Shown: in pieces, positions 16,294 through 24,862 of the stretch
Layout: every line of letters begins with the position of its first letter
Numbering within the stretch: position 1 is the first letter of the stretch
From: Candidatus Poribacteria bacterium
GTDB taxonomy: Bacteria; Poribacteria; WGA-4E; PCPOR2b
DNA: 64,000 bases
Assembly: GCA_022822005.1 (NCBI GenBank)
Contig: JAJECO010000062.1
Span: 1-64,000 of the forward strand
Direction: 5' to 3'
Notes under the pieces: model-generated
Told to the model about the DNA's origin: nothing
The model's database searches: none
What the model saw: only the letters and a program-made list of their open reading frames with translations
Position numbers and translations under genes: made by a program

Positions 16294-17616
16294 TTACAAT
16301 TGCTCTAAAACTTGTTCTGTAACTTCTATGGTGTGTTCGATGTCCGCTTCTGTATGGGCGAAGGAGATGCTCCCCTGCTTGGTGGGAAGTGGGAAGTGGA
16401 AAATCCCTCTTTCGATCAAGAGTGTCCTGTACTTTTTATCGAGATCCATATCGTGGGACTGTGCAATTTGCAGCCAGTTGGTGGGTGCCTCCTCCATGAA
16501 ATAGACGACAAAGGCGGATCCCTGCCGAGCGACTGTTGCGGGGAAATCTCTCTTAGCCAGCAGCTCCTTTAAGCCGGCTTCCATCATCTGACCGAGGTGT
16601 TCCAGATGGTCGTAAATCTCCCTTTCCTGCGCTTTCAATTTCTTCAAGGTTGCAATTGCCGCTGCTGTCGGGACAGGGTGGGCGCTATAGGTGCCCGCGA
16701 TTAACACCTTCTTTTCGGGATGCGGATGGTTGAAATACTCCATATACCCCCGCTTTCCGCCGACAACACCGAGCGGGTAGCCGTTGGCGACCGCCTTTCC
16801 GAATACCGACAGATCGGGCTGCACTCCACATATCGACTGATAACCGCCCAAGGCATGACGGAATCCTGTTTTTACCTCGTCAAAAATTAGCAGGGAACCG
16901 TATTGATCGCACAGGCGTCGCAGCCCCTGTAGGTATCCGGGGTTCGGTTTGACCACACCAATATTTTGTAGGATTGGTTCAAGAATGATGCACGCGATAT
17001 TCTCGGTTTTTATCAGGTTTTCTACGGCAGCCAAGTCGTTGAACTGTACGACATGGACATGCTGGGAAGCGGACGCTGGCATTCCGGCTGTAATTGGGTA
17101 GAGTGGGAGTTCCTCGCCCGGCTGATAGCCCGCAATTCTTTCATGGGGATCCATCAGATTAAAGGCTACATCGTTGTGCCAACCGTTGTACCCGCCCTGC
17201 ATGATAATCACTTCATCGCGTCCAGTTATTGCCCGAGCGACCCGCACGGCGAAAAAGGTCGCTTCTGACCCCGTATTGGTGATCTGCACTTGGTCCAAGG
17301 TAGGAATACATTCTACCAACAGATTCGCCAACTCACCCTCCCAAGGGGTTGTCCCCGCCCCTATCAGGGATTTGCCCTCTTTTATGGATTGGATCACCGC
17401 GCCATCAACATCTGGATCGCTGTGGCCAAGCAGATAGGGCGAGAAGGCGGCGTGGTAGTCGATGTATTGCGTCCCATCACTATCCCAGAGATAGGCGCCC
17501 TCCGCTTTCACAAAAACGCGCATCGGATCGATTACGCGATTCAGTGAAACGACACCACCGGGTATCACTTTTTTGTGTTGTTCCCAGACTGCTGCTACTG
17601 TGTCTTGCTGTGTCAT
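16294..17616 (-). CDS. Class III aminotransferase, glutamate-1-semialdehyde aminomutase-like
   Basis: 440 residues, fold-type I PLP enzyme. Visible marks are ITNTGSEAT near residue 115 (phosphate binding), the LIFDEVKTGFR segment near 243 with the PLP-ring Asp, and the Schiff-base lysine in FGKAVANGYP near 272. It resembles glutamate-1-semialdehyde 2,1-aminomutase. It lies far from hemE/hemH and could instead be an omega-aminotransferase acting on another amino acid. The ribosome site is weak. Element M-D begins 20 bp upstream of the start codon, so its promoter may lie in or beyond that repeat. Confidence 0.85.
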   Translation of the reverse strand: MTQQDTVAAVWEQHKKVIPGGVVSLNRVIDPMRVFVKAEGAYLWDSDGTQYIDYHAAFSPYLLGHSDPDVDGAVIQSIKEGKSLIGAGTTPWEGELANLLVECIPTLDQVQITNTGSEATFFAVRVARAITGRDEVIIMQGGYNGWHNDVAFNLMDPHERIAGYQPGEELPLYPITAGMPASASQHVHVVQFNDLAAVENLIKTENIACIILEPILQNIGVVKPNPGYLQGLRRLCDQYGSLLIFDEVKTGFRHALGGYQSICGVQPDLSVFGKAVANGYPLGVVGGKRGYMEYFNHPHPEKKVLIAGTYSAHPVPTAAAIATLKKLKAQEREIYDHLEHLGQMMEAGLKELLAKRDFPATVARQGSAFVVYFMEEAPTNWLQIAQSHDMDLDKKYRTLLIERGIFHFPLPTKQGSISFAHTEADIEHTIEVTEQVLEQL

Positions 17617-17635
17617 CGTTTTTTCTTTCTTAGAC

Positions 17636-17735
17636 AGGACTTACGCAAATTTAGCATGTGGTGTAGATTTATTTTATCTTTAACCCTCTAAATCCCCCTT
17701 ATCAGGGGGACTTATGAACCAACTGTGTAAGTCCT
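17636..17735. repeat. Family M MITE-like element, copy D (100 bp)
   Basis: Ends AGGACTTACGCA (17636-17647) and TGTGTAAGTCCT (17724-17735). The interior is nearly the same as copy B, including the CCCCCTTATCAGGGGG hairpin and the following GACTTATGAACCAA. Confidence 0.7.
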
Positions 17736-17819
17736 ATTAGATATACTAACCTAAGTTGCTAGTGATGTGAAATGTCGCAAAGCGGAAGCATGAAAACGAA
17801 ATCGAGTGCCTCACGGCTC

Positions 17820-17879
17820 GCAGTGGATTGACAAATCCACTGCACACGCGCAAAGATGGCTTGGATAGACATATCCAAG
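17820..17879. repeat. Two-hairpin repeat (family R), copy 2, inverted
   Basis: Carries the same two hairpins as 7101-7158 but in the opposite order: the GCAGTGGATT stem (17820-17843), then CTTGGATAGACATATCCAAG (17860-17879). Confidence 0.6.
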
Positions 17880-18240
17880 CCGAGCCGGTTTAGCAACTAT
17901 CAACTTGCGTTATATTAACGCGAGTATTCTGCACACATGTCGCCCCTCTGGGGCTTGGGATAATTGGTTTGCCGATGTTCTATAAACATGCCGCCCCGCT
18001 GGGGCTATGGATCGGACAAGTCGCTTTGGATCCCGCCTGCCTGCTCTCGGCTTGTCGGAGTCCCGATTCATCGGGGATTTATCGGGGATGCCCGACCTAC
18101 GGGTATAATGTTGGGTTTCACTCTATCTGTCTACAAGCAGACGTTGTTGAATGACCGAACCTCCATTGTAGTCGATAGGGATTCATGGTTAACCGTTCAA
18201 CCCAACCTACGGACTGTCAAATGTCAACAGAATCTAGGAA

Positions 18241-19080
18241 TTATTGCTTCCGTTCATAGATTTTTGTTGGATCGATTACCGATTTCTCGTTATGCAGTTC
18301 TGCGGTTAGGACACCGTCCCGGAGTTGCGTTATGTCATCACCGGTCTTGACAAGTAGGAGTGGATCCTTCCGGTACTCAGCGAGACCGACCTCAAGCGCA
18401 TCACCTGCTCGAAACCGTCGTGCAACGGCGTTGCCTACTGCACCGACCTGAGCAAGTCCGCGTTCCTCCAGCATAGATCCAAGTTTGTTAAAATCGTTAC
18501 CGACGAACCCCGGTTTGGGGCTATAACCGAACATGGGGAGTGGTCGTTGCCCATCCGGATCTCGAACTTTCGCCTGGACCTCTCGCCACCGCCGGTAGCG
18601 AACTTGCACAAGCTGCTCTATAACGTGAAAGAAGGTGCAGCGGAGATAGGGAACGCCCAACATTAAGATGTGTGCGTTCAGTTCGTAGAGTTTCCAGAAA
18701 GGGCCATCAGCTGCCCAAGCGGAGGGACCATGGACAGCGGTGATATCTTCTGCATGGGGTCCCAAGGCAGCGACAGAGTGCAGCAGATGGCAACTCCGTC
18801 GTGCGCCGGGACGCGTCCGAGCCACCTCTGAGATACGCCCCATCTCGGACGGATCCTGGATAGGGTCGAACACCGGATTGGATTTCCCGCCGTGGGAGAA
18901 GGTGAATGCCGGCACCACGAGTGTGCCCGTAGGACCGAGCAAGTCCAAGAACGCGTCAACCACCGCGTCTGCGCCGTCTTCGACGTAGCCGATGCTGCGC
19001 AACGAACTGTGCACAAAGACAATATGACCGGGCTGCACACCCAGCGTCTGTAGTGCTTCGGTGATCTGTGCCCGTTTCAC
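18241..19080 (-). CDS. AAC(3)/YokD-family acyltransferase
   Basis: 279 residues matching the aminoglycoside 3-N-acetyltransferase family: the N-terminal VFVHSSLRSIGYVEDGADAVVDAFLD acetyl-CoA region, GTLVVPAFTFSHGG near residue 60, and RSCHLLHSVAALG near 100 with the conserved His/Ser segment. Genuine AAC(3) enzymes acetylate aminoglycosides. Environmental homologues often modify other amines, and the operon with a DegT aminotransferase suggests an aminosugar substrate (inference). It starts at GTG three bases after the upstream stop, indicating coupling with that gene. Confidence 0.78.
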   Translation of the reverse strand: MKRAQITEALQTLGVQPGHIVFVHSSLRSIGYVEDGADAVVDAFLDLLGPTGTLVVPAFTFSHGGKSNPVFDPIQDPSEMGRISEVARTRPGARRSCHLLHSVAALGPHAEDITAVHGPSAWAADGPFWKLYELNAHILMLGVPYLRCTFFHVIEQLVQVRYRRWREVQAKVRDPDGQRPLPMFGYSPKPGFVGNDFNKLGSMLEERGLAQVGAVGNAVARRFRAGDALEVGLAEYRKDPLLLVKTGDDITQLRDGVLTAELHNEKSVIDPTKIYERKQ

Positions 19081-19083
19081 TAC

Positions 19084-20340
19084 CTATCCTAACGCCGCGT
19101 CCACTTTGTTGATCGCCGCGGCCATCAATCGGGCGTGATCTTCCTGCATGTTGACATTGAACCCAAATCGCAAGGCTCTGCCCAAGATTGAAAGGGTCTG
19201 TGGGCACATATCCCGCGAATACTCGACATTGCCCTTATAGGCTGGATCTTTCCACGGATAGCCCGATGGGTGGTGGGAGTGCTTAAACAGGATTGAATCC
19301 CAGTAATAGTAGATGTGACGATCTGGGAATCCTTCGTTATAGGCTGTGCCTGCGCCCAGTCCTTCTGCCTTGAGTGCTTCGACATATTTTGGGGTGAGTT
19401 CGGGATCCTTGACAATGATCGCTGCACTGATGCCACATTCGCCATCCGGATCATCGACATGCTGTGGGATATATCCCTTCGGCTCATCTATTTCCGCAAG
19501 AAATGCTTTTTTCAGCCGACGGGTATGGCTCAAGATGTCCTCAAGTTTGGAAAGTTGCACCCGCGCAATTGATCCCATAATTTCGCTTGGACGGTAGCCC
19601 TGACGTGAAAATGGCGGATTTTGCCACTCCTTATCGCTCATCCACATCGGCATCGCGGCATCACTGGCGAAAGCGGTGCGTTCATAGATATCGTAGTCAT
19701 CTGTAAACACCATGCCTCCCTCACCGCAGCTAATTACCTTGAAGTAGTTTAGACTCCACGCGCCGGCTTCGCCCCACGTTCCGGTATACGCGCCTTTATA
19801 CCGGCCACCGACACATTGACAACAGTCTTCGACCATCTTGAGGTCATGCCGCTTGGCGATCGCCATGAGGTCATCAAGACGGCACGGCACCCCTTGCATG
19901 TGGACAGGAAGGATCGCCTTTGTGTGTGGCGTAATCTTCCGCTCAACATCGGCGGGATCCATGCCGAGCGACTCGTCGATCTCGGCGATTACCGGGATAG
20001 CACCCACACCAACGACCGCCGCCGCTGTCGCAATAAAGGTATAGCCCGGAACGATCACTTCGTCCCCCGGACCGACGCCTATCCCTGTTAGCGCACAGAT
20101 TATGGCACTCGTGCCAGAATTGACCATCAGTGCGTGGTTTACGCCGAGCAGTGCCGCGGCTTCCGTTTCAAACGCAGCCACGTGAGAATCCTCAACAAAC
20201 CGGAACAGTTTGCCGCTCCGCAGCACTTCAGTGACCGCGTTAATTTCGCGTTCATCGATAGCACTTGGACCGTGCGTACCGCTGGGAATAGGTTCTGTAA
20301 TAACCGGAGTTCCACCATCAACCGCCAATCGATCTGCCAT
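19084..20340 (-). CDS. DegT/DnrJ/EryC1/StrS-family aminotransferase
   Basis: 418 residues, a PLP-dependent sugar aminotransferase family. MVNSGTSAIICAL (near 90), the Asp in MVEDCCQCVGG (near 175) and the Schiff-base lysine in SLNYFKVISCGEGG (near 205) are all present. Members typically place an amino group on a nucleotide-linked keto sugar. No other sugar-nucleotide gene lies nearby. The N-terminus (LAVDGGTPVI) resembles the AHBA/StrS-like group. GGAGG lies 5 bp before the ATG. It is followed directly by the AAC(3)-like gene. Confidence 0.88.
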   Translation of the reverse strand: MADRLAVDGGTPVITEPIPSGTHGPSAIDEREINAVTEVLRSGKLFRFVEDSHVAAFETEAAALLGVNHALMVNSGTSAIICALTGIGVGPGDEVIVPGYTFIATAAAVVGVGAIPVIAEIDESLGMDPADVERKITPHTKAILPVHMQGVPCRLDDLMAIAKRHDLKMVEDCCQCVGGRYKGAYTGTWGEAGAWSLNYFKVISCGEGGMVFTDDYDIYERTAFASDAAMPMWMSDKEWQNPPFSRQGYRPSEIMGSIARVQLSKLEDILSHTRRLKKAFLAEIDEPKGYIPQHVDDPDGECGISAAIIVKDPELTPKYVEALKAEGLGAGTAYNEGFPDRHIYYYWDSILFKHSHHPSGYPWKDPAYKGNVEYSRDMCPQTLSILGRALRFGFNVNMQEDHARLMAAAINKVDAALG

Positions 20341-20545
20341 TTTTTCCTCCCAAGTCCCGCGTAGTCCCGATTCATCGGGAACAAGTCGGGACCTTCGTTT
20401 TTTGATATATGTTGTCCACCCTTATTGGGATTTGGACACTATATCATAGCGACTGATCCCTGTCAACGGTTGTTTTGACCGCAACCGTGTCGCCGTAGGG
20501 TCAACTAGGTAGATGTCGGGATTCGGAGATCCCTCCTACAGAGGA

Positions 20546-20620
20546 ATTATAGTAGATTTTAGAATTACTGACACATTTTCAATGCAGAACCAACCCCCTA
20601 AATCCCCCTTGTCAGGGGGA
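20546..20620. repeat. Family F repeat, copy 1
   Basis: Starts ATTATAGTAGATTTTAGAAT and includes CCCCCTAAATCCCCCTTGTC. The reverse complement of the same sequence is found at about 34935-35023, and a shorter relative at about 1254-1307. Confidence 0.55.
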
Positions 20621-20634
20621 CTCTTGAGACTTCG

Positions 20635-20783
20635 CTAGGGGAACTACTGAAGAACGTCTACTTATTTCTATGATTCACCATAATTCTTCAGGCGGGGCAA
20701 GATGCCCCGCCTACAGTGTAAGGGACCATCCTCATGTCTACCCGCCAACATCGGCCAAAAAACGGAAAACTAAATAGCCCTAG
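20635..20783. repeat. Family E inverted-repeat element, copy E3 (149 bp)
   Basis: Left end CTAGGGGAACTACTGA, right end AACTAAATAGCCCTAG. The right end lies 17 bases before the -35 box of the next gene, much as E1 does for the J-domain gene. Confidence 0.55.
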
Positions 20784-20800
20784 TCCCACTGAAAGCGAAC

Positions 20801-20829
20801 TTGACATTTTTGGGGGCATAGAATATCCT
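20801..20829 (+). promoter_or_regulatory. Putative promoter of the MntA-HepT fusion gene
   Basis: TTGACA (20801-20806), 17-bp spacer, TATCCT (20824-20829). It lies 27 bp upstream of the start codon. Confidence 0.6.
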
Positions 20830-20855
20830 ATAGCCATCTTATTCTCTGGAAGGTT

Positions 20856-21743
20856 ATGATTGATGCCATGCAAATTTCACAGGCTTCTATTGAACAGGCA
20901 ATCAAGACTGCCGTTGTCAACATAAGTCCACCGATTGTTGCGGTATACCTTTTTGGATCTCGCGCAACAGGGAAGGTATGGGCAGAGAGTGACGTCGATG
21001 TGGCACTCCTATTTGGTGAGACGAATGTGTCGAACCGGCTAGAGATTATCGGGAGGGTGTCGGAACACTTATGTCAAACCTTGGGCGGCGTTGAAGTTGA
21101 TGTTGTGAGTCTGGATGGAGTACCGACGCATTTTGCCTATGAAATCCTGCGGACGGGGAAACTTGCCTTTTGTGCCAATCCACACGAGCGCATTCAGTTT
21201 GAGATGGGCGTTTTTGAAAAACAGATGGATGAAGAACCGTGGCTACAGATTGGTCGCCGTTACCTGATGGGGCGGGTAAAAACGAGACGGATGTTAAAGA
21301 GAGGGAAGGACATGATAGATCGGAGGCACGTTGAGCATTTAGTGAATTATGTCCAAGAGATGCTGAATCGTTTACAGAGTCAGGGTAGCAAGGGTTTCGA
21401 GGAATTCGCTGAGAATTTCCAAGCGGTGGATGCGTCGTTATACGAACTCCAAACAATGTTGGAGGCAATTAGCGACATTGCGATGCACGTTGTTACCGGC
21501 GCTAATCTAGGATCGCCTAATAGCCGTCCCGAAGCGATTGAAATGCTCGCCAAGAACGGGATTATACCACAGGAACTAGCAGAAAAGATTAGCCAAGCTG
21601 TCAGGATGCGGAATATCATTGTCCATCATTACCCTAGAGTTAATCTGCGTACAGTTTACGATGTCATCCAAGACGGTCTCGGGGATATTGTCGATTTTTG
21701 TGCCGAGATTGCGAACTATCTTGATTCGTCGTATCCCGATTAA
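20856..21743 (+). CDS. Fused MntA nucleotidyltransferase / HepT HEPN protein
   Basis: 295 residues. Residues about 10-135 form a minimal nucleotidyltransferase with the exact GSX10DXD signature (G34-S35 to D46, D48) of MntA-type antitoxins, which AMPylate their toxin. Residues about 145-290 form a HEPN (DUF86/HepT) domain whose R252-x4-H257-x-Y259 motif is the HepT RNase signature; the Tyr is the known AMPylation site. These are normally two adjacent genes. Here one chain would hold toxin and antitoxin. Neither active motif is damaged. The ATG at 20868 is an alternative start. It has its own promoter and no cotranscribed gene is evident. Confidence 0.85.
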   Translation: MIDAMQISQASIEQAIKTAVVNISPPIVAVYLFGSRATGKVWAESDVDVALLFGETNVSNRLEIIGRVSEHLCQTLGGVEVDVVSLDGVPTHFAYEILRTGKLAFCANPHERIQFEMGVFEKQMDEEPWLQIGRRYLMGRVKTRRMLKRGKDMIDRRHVEHLVNYVQEMLNRLQSQGSKGFEEFAENFQAVDASLYELQTMLEAISDIAMHVVTGANLGSPNSRPEAIEMLAKNGIIPQELAEKISQAVRMRNIIVHHYPRVNLRTVYDVIQDGLGDIVDFCAEIANYLDSSYPD

Positions 21744-21880
21744 TCGGGACGATGGTATTGGGATTCAAGCCCTTGTGGTTGCCTTTTGGGCAGGTACGAG
21801 ACCTGCCCCTACGAAGCGATAGAATCTTCCGAAGGCTTGGCAGCTTTGGAAGGTGAGTGTCGATTTGGGAGGATTAATTT

Positions 21881-22636
21881 ATGCCGAATCTGCGTTTTGC
21901 AGCACCCAAAGAAAAACGGGTGGCAGTAATAACTGGCGGGGCTCGAGGTATCGGTGGGGCGTCTGCCCTTCGACTCGCGGAGGCGGGGCGGGATATTGTC
22001 ATCGCAGATATCCTCGAAGAGGAAGCCGCCGGTTTGGTCAAAGAGATTGAACAGATGGGACAGCGTGCGCTATTTATAAAAACAGACGTGACTGATTTTG
22101 CTGCTGTGCAATCAATGGTCAATCAAACGGTCGAAACCTTCGGACGCTTGGACATTCTCGTCTGCTGCGCTGGAATTTTGGGGTTGGAAGCACCGTTCCA
22201 TGAACAATCGGTCGAGCAATTCGATAAAGTTATGCGGATTAACATCTATGGCGTTTACCACGCCCATCAGGCAGCCATCCCTCACATGTTGGAGCGAAAC
22301 TGGGGACGGTGTGTAACAATCTCCTCTGGAGCCCGGCGTGGCGCAACGAACCAAGTGCCGTATGGCGTTTCTAAGGGAGCGGTCTTCTCATTTATCGGCG
22401 CGCTTGGCAATGCGTATCCGAAACAAGGGGTATTCGTGAACGGTGTGGAGCCGGGACGCGCGCTTACGGAGATGGTTGTCCCACGCTTCTCCGCTGAATT
22501 TCTCGCCAATCCGGGGACGCCGGTTGGGCGGTACTCAGACGCGGAGGAATTGGCAGAAGTTATCGAATTTCTCTGCTCAGAGCGCAATACCTACACCACC
22601 GGCGCTGTCTGGAGTGTGAAGGGTGGAACGGGATAG
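21881..22636 (+). CDS. SDR-family oxidoreductase
   Basis: 251 residues, classical short-chain dehydrogenase. It has the Rossmann motif TGGARGIGGAS (residues 19-29), an acidic residue after beta-2 (IADI) suggesting NAD preference, CCAG in place of NNAG, and the catalytic Ser (TISSGA) and YGVSK. The C-terminus AVWSVKGGTG ends the usual AVDGG strand. GGAGG lies 8 bp before the ATG. A PhyH-family gene follows 50 bp later and may be cotranscribed. The substrate is unknown. Confidence 0.88.
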   Translation: MPNLRFAAPKEKRVAVITGGARGIGGASALRLAEAGRDIVIADILEEEAAGLVKEIEQMGQRALFIKTDVTDFAAVQSMVNQTVETFGRLDILVCCAGILGLEAPFHEQSVEQFDKVMRINIYGVYHAHQAAIPHMLERNWGRCVTISSGARRGATNQVPYGVSKGAVFSFIGALGNAYPKQGVFVNGVEPGRALTEMVVPRFSAEFLANPGTPVGRYSDAEELAEVIEFLCSERNTYTTGAVWSVKGGTG

Positions 22637-22686
22637 TGATGGATTGGTGGGATTGAGAATCATTGACACAGGAGGAATAAGCGGCA

Positions 22687-23496
22687 ATGCGTGATGAACT
22701 CACGGAAGAACAGATCGAATTCTATCAAACCAACGGCTTTCTGGTCATTGAGGATTTTCTTGATGCGGACGAGCTGGCAGAATGGCGCCGATGTACCGAG
22801 GAATCCGTTGCGGAGCGTCTGGGCGGTGCGGTGAATTTCATGACGAATCAGATGGACCCAGATGCTTTTTACGCGAGGGTATTTACACAGTGTTTGCGGC
22901 TTGCGGATACACACGAAGGCATGAACAAACTGATTTGCGATCCGCGGATTGGGCGGATGGCTACGAGGTTGGCGGACGTAGAAGGTATCCGGATCTGGCA
23001 TGACCAAGCGTTGATCAAGCCGCCTCATGGGAATCCAACAGCTTGGCATTTGGATGTGCCCTACTGGTCGTTCAGTTCCCGTGATGCTCTATCTTTGTGG
23101 ATGGCGCTGGATGATATAACGCTCGCCAATGGATGCCTCTGGTATCTGCCCGGTGTGCATCGGGTTGCACGGTTTGAGAATGTAGGGATTGGAGAGAACT
23201 TGGGTGGATTGTTCAAGGTGTATCCTGAATGGCGAAAGATTGAGCCGCAGGCGTGCCCATGTCCTGCTGGATCGATTGTTTGGCATAACGGTCTCACCGC
23301 CCACGCCGCGGGCCCAAATATGACGACTCGCCCACGCCGTGCGATGACGTGTGCCTTTATGCCTGACGGTTCGACGTTTAATGGCAAGCAGAATGTCCTA
23401 CCGGACGATTATTTTAATTCGCTGACGATTGGCGACTTACTGGACGACCCACAGCAAAACGAACTGATCTGGCATAACTCGTGGGCTGAACAGTGA
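22687..23496 (+). CDS. Phytanoyl-CoA dioxygenase (PhyH) family protein
   Basis: 269 residues. N-terminal LTEEQIEFYQTNGFLVIEDFLDADEL is typical of the family. Iron ligands are H-x-D in TAWHLDVPYWSF (near residue 120) and a distal His in WHNGLTAHAAGPN (near 205), followed by the Arg-rich segment that holds 2-oxoglutarate. It would hydroxylate a small organic substrate using Fe(II), O2 and 2-oxoglutarate; the substrate is not evident. GGAGG lies upstream. It probably forms an operon with the preceding SDR, so the pair may perform hydroxylation and oxidation (inference). Confidence 0.85.
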   Translation: MRDELTEEQIEFYQTNGFLVIEDFLDADELAEWRRCTEESVAERLGGAVNFMTNQMDPDAFYARVFTQCLRLADTHEGMNKLICDPRIGRMATRLADVEGIRIWHDQALIKPPHGNPTAWHLDVPYWSFSSRDALSLWMALDDITLANGCLWYLPGVHRVARFENVGIGENLGGLFKVYPEWRKIEPQACPCPAGSIVWHNGLTAHAAGPNMTTRPRRAMTCAFMPDGSTFNGKQNVLPDDYFNSLTIGDLLDDPQQNELIWHNSWAEQ

Positions 23497-23547
23497 AACG
23501 TGAAAATCATGTGTTCAGCCACCTCGATCTATATTTATACGATGCGA

Positions 23548-24696
23548 TTATGAAATTAATACCGTTGGCGGATTGATGAAATCGTGATATTTCTGTGCAA
23601 CCTGACCCGTTGCAGCGTCGCCGGCGTGGATGAGAACGCGGAAACGGAAATTCATCTCCTCCCCACTTTTCATCGTATAAGAACCATCTTTGCTCGGATC
23701 ACCTTCAAACGTGCCGGTCCCAAAGATGTTTGTCGTCATTAAGCCGTAGTTGCGGACATGCCAATATGTGGGATAGCGCGGGTTGGAGGTGTGATCAAAT
23801 ACAGCAATTCCGACAGGCGTTCCTTCGACGACACCTGAGTAGTCGCACCATTGCGCACGCTTACCCCATGTTTCGCCTTCATTGGTCCCACCGTAAGCGT
23901 TTTCAATCTTTCCGCCCTCGGAGGCATTCATCGATGGATTGACGCGGACGGATATAATCCCACCCTCTTTGGTGTCTCCGAAGTGGACATCTCCCGCAGA
24001 AGCGATCAGGGTCAAATCCAAGTCGATAATGGTTCCCGTCTCAGGGGTGTTATAGATGCGGAAATTCTGTCGGTCTGACATCAACTTTTCGCCCGGCTTA
24101 TCCACCCAATCGTTTTCGGTATAGATTTTGCCGACCGTTGCGCCGCCACTTTTATCCGTGAAGGATCGATGCACCACTCTGCCCGAATTTTCGCCCTCTG
24201 CCCACACATCCACATCGTTGACCTCACCGTAGGCGACGTATAGTGATCGGTGATGGACGTGGTCGCTGGAATCTTCACTGGTTTCGCCGCGGGTTATCGG
24301 GTTCCCACCGGGTCCAAATACGGGGAAAAAGTAAGGGCGAAATCCGTCTGTTCCATAGCGGAAGGTTGTGAATTCCCTACCGTCGATTGTCACATCAATG
24401 GCATTGTCCCGTTCGCTGAATACAACACCATCACTCCCAACATCTCCTGAGGAGAGGGTATACGATCGTTCCTGATGGGCTTTGAGTCCGTCCAGAATCC
24501 ATGAGAGTGTCGCAGTTTTGCCGTCGCTGTTGAGGTCAGCGGGGAGGGCTGCACCGCTCGCTTGATCTGTAAGAGTGACCGATCCATCTGCAAGCGATTC
24601 AGCTTGAGAGTTATCTATGTCAACGCTGACGGGACACCCATCTCGATTGTGTTCACCTGCATTGACTGTAACAGTAATACCATTTTTATCTGCCAT
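23548..24696 (-). CDS. DUF6807 ('PmoA family') protein
   Basis: 382 residues. It contains the DHVHHRSLYVAYGEVNDVDVW segment (near residue 145), the hallmark of the DUF6807 family that databases have labelled 'methane oxygenase PmoA'; that label is misleading, since no membrane helices are present. The whole chain is beta-rich. The family is common in Planctomycetes-type genomes near sugar-related oxidoreductases and may act on carbohydrates, but no activity is established. AAGGAG lies 7 bp before the ATG. It runs convergent to the upstream PhyH gene. Confidence 0.75.
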   Translation of the reverse strand: MADKNGITVTVNAGEHNRDGCPVSVDIDNSQAESLADGSVTLTDQASGAALPADLNSDGKTATLSWILDGLKAHQERSYTLSSGDVGSDGVVFSERDNAIDVTIDGREFTTFRYGTDGFRPYFFPVFGPGGNPITRGETSEDSSDHVHHRSLYVAYGEVNDVDVWAEGENSGRVVHRSFTDKSGGATVGKIYTENDWVDKPGEKLMSDRQNFRIYNTPETGTIIDLDLTLIASAGDVHFGDTKEGGIISVRVNPSMNASEGGKIENAYGGTNEGETWGKRAQWCDYSGVVEGTPVGIAVFDHTSNPRYPTYWHVRNYGLMTTNIFGTGTFEGDPSKDGSYTMKSGEEMNFRFRVLIHAGDAATGQVAQKYHDFINPPTVLIS

Positions 24697-24862
24697 ATAT
24701 AGCTCCTTAAAATCTGTGATTAATGCACTTTCCCATTATATCACTTTCCTCATGGTTCGGACAACCATCAAAGTGAAGACTCGCTTTTCCGCTCAACCGT
24801 TAGCAACTCCGGTTCTGTAATAAATAAAAAAACAGTGCACACACCATTTATCCTATTCATAA

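Larger units (their letters stand above)
17617..18240. other. Gene-free interval rich in repeats
   Basis: No gene is supported. It holds element M-D (17636-17735) and the two-hairpin repeat (17820-17879). Two near-identical segments around GCCCCTCTGGGGC and GCCCCGCTGGGGC lie near 17940 and 17989. A TCCCGATNNATCGGGA palindrome sits at 18061, and a short repeat (AAATGTCAACAGAATCTAG, about 18219) also occurs near 34863 and, diverged, near 52530. Confidence 0.6.
20341..20855. other. Gene-free interval between divergent genes, repeat-filled
   Basis: It holds a TCCCGATNNATCGGGA palindrome (20365-20380), the phrase TCGGGATTCGGAGATCCCTC (about 20517), a repeat shared inverted with 34935-35025 (20546 to about 20620), element E3 (20635-20783) and the promoter of the downstream gene. 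No coding frame is supported. Confidence 0.6.

Noticed and set aside
23548-24696. Annotation as methane monooxygenase subunit PmoA
   Set aside because: The family label 'PmoA' is misleading. No membrane helices or copper ligands of particulate methane monooxygenase are present.
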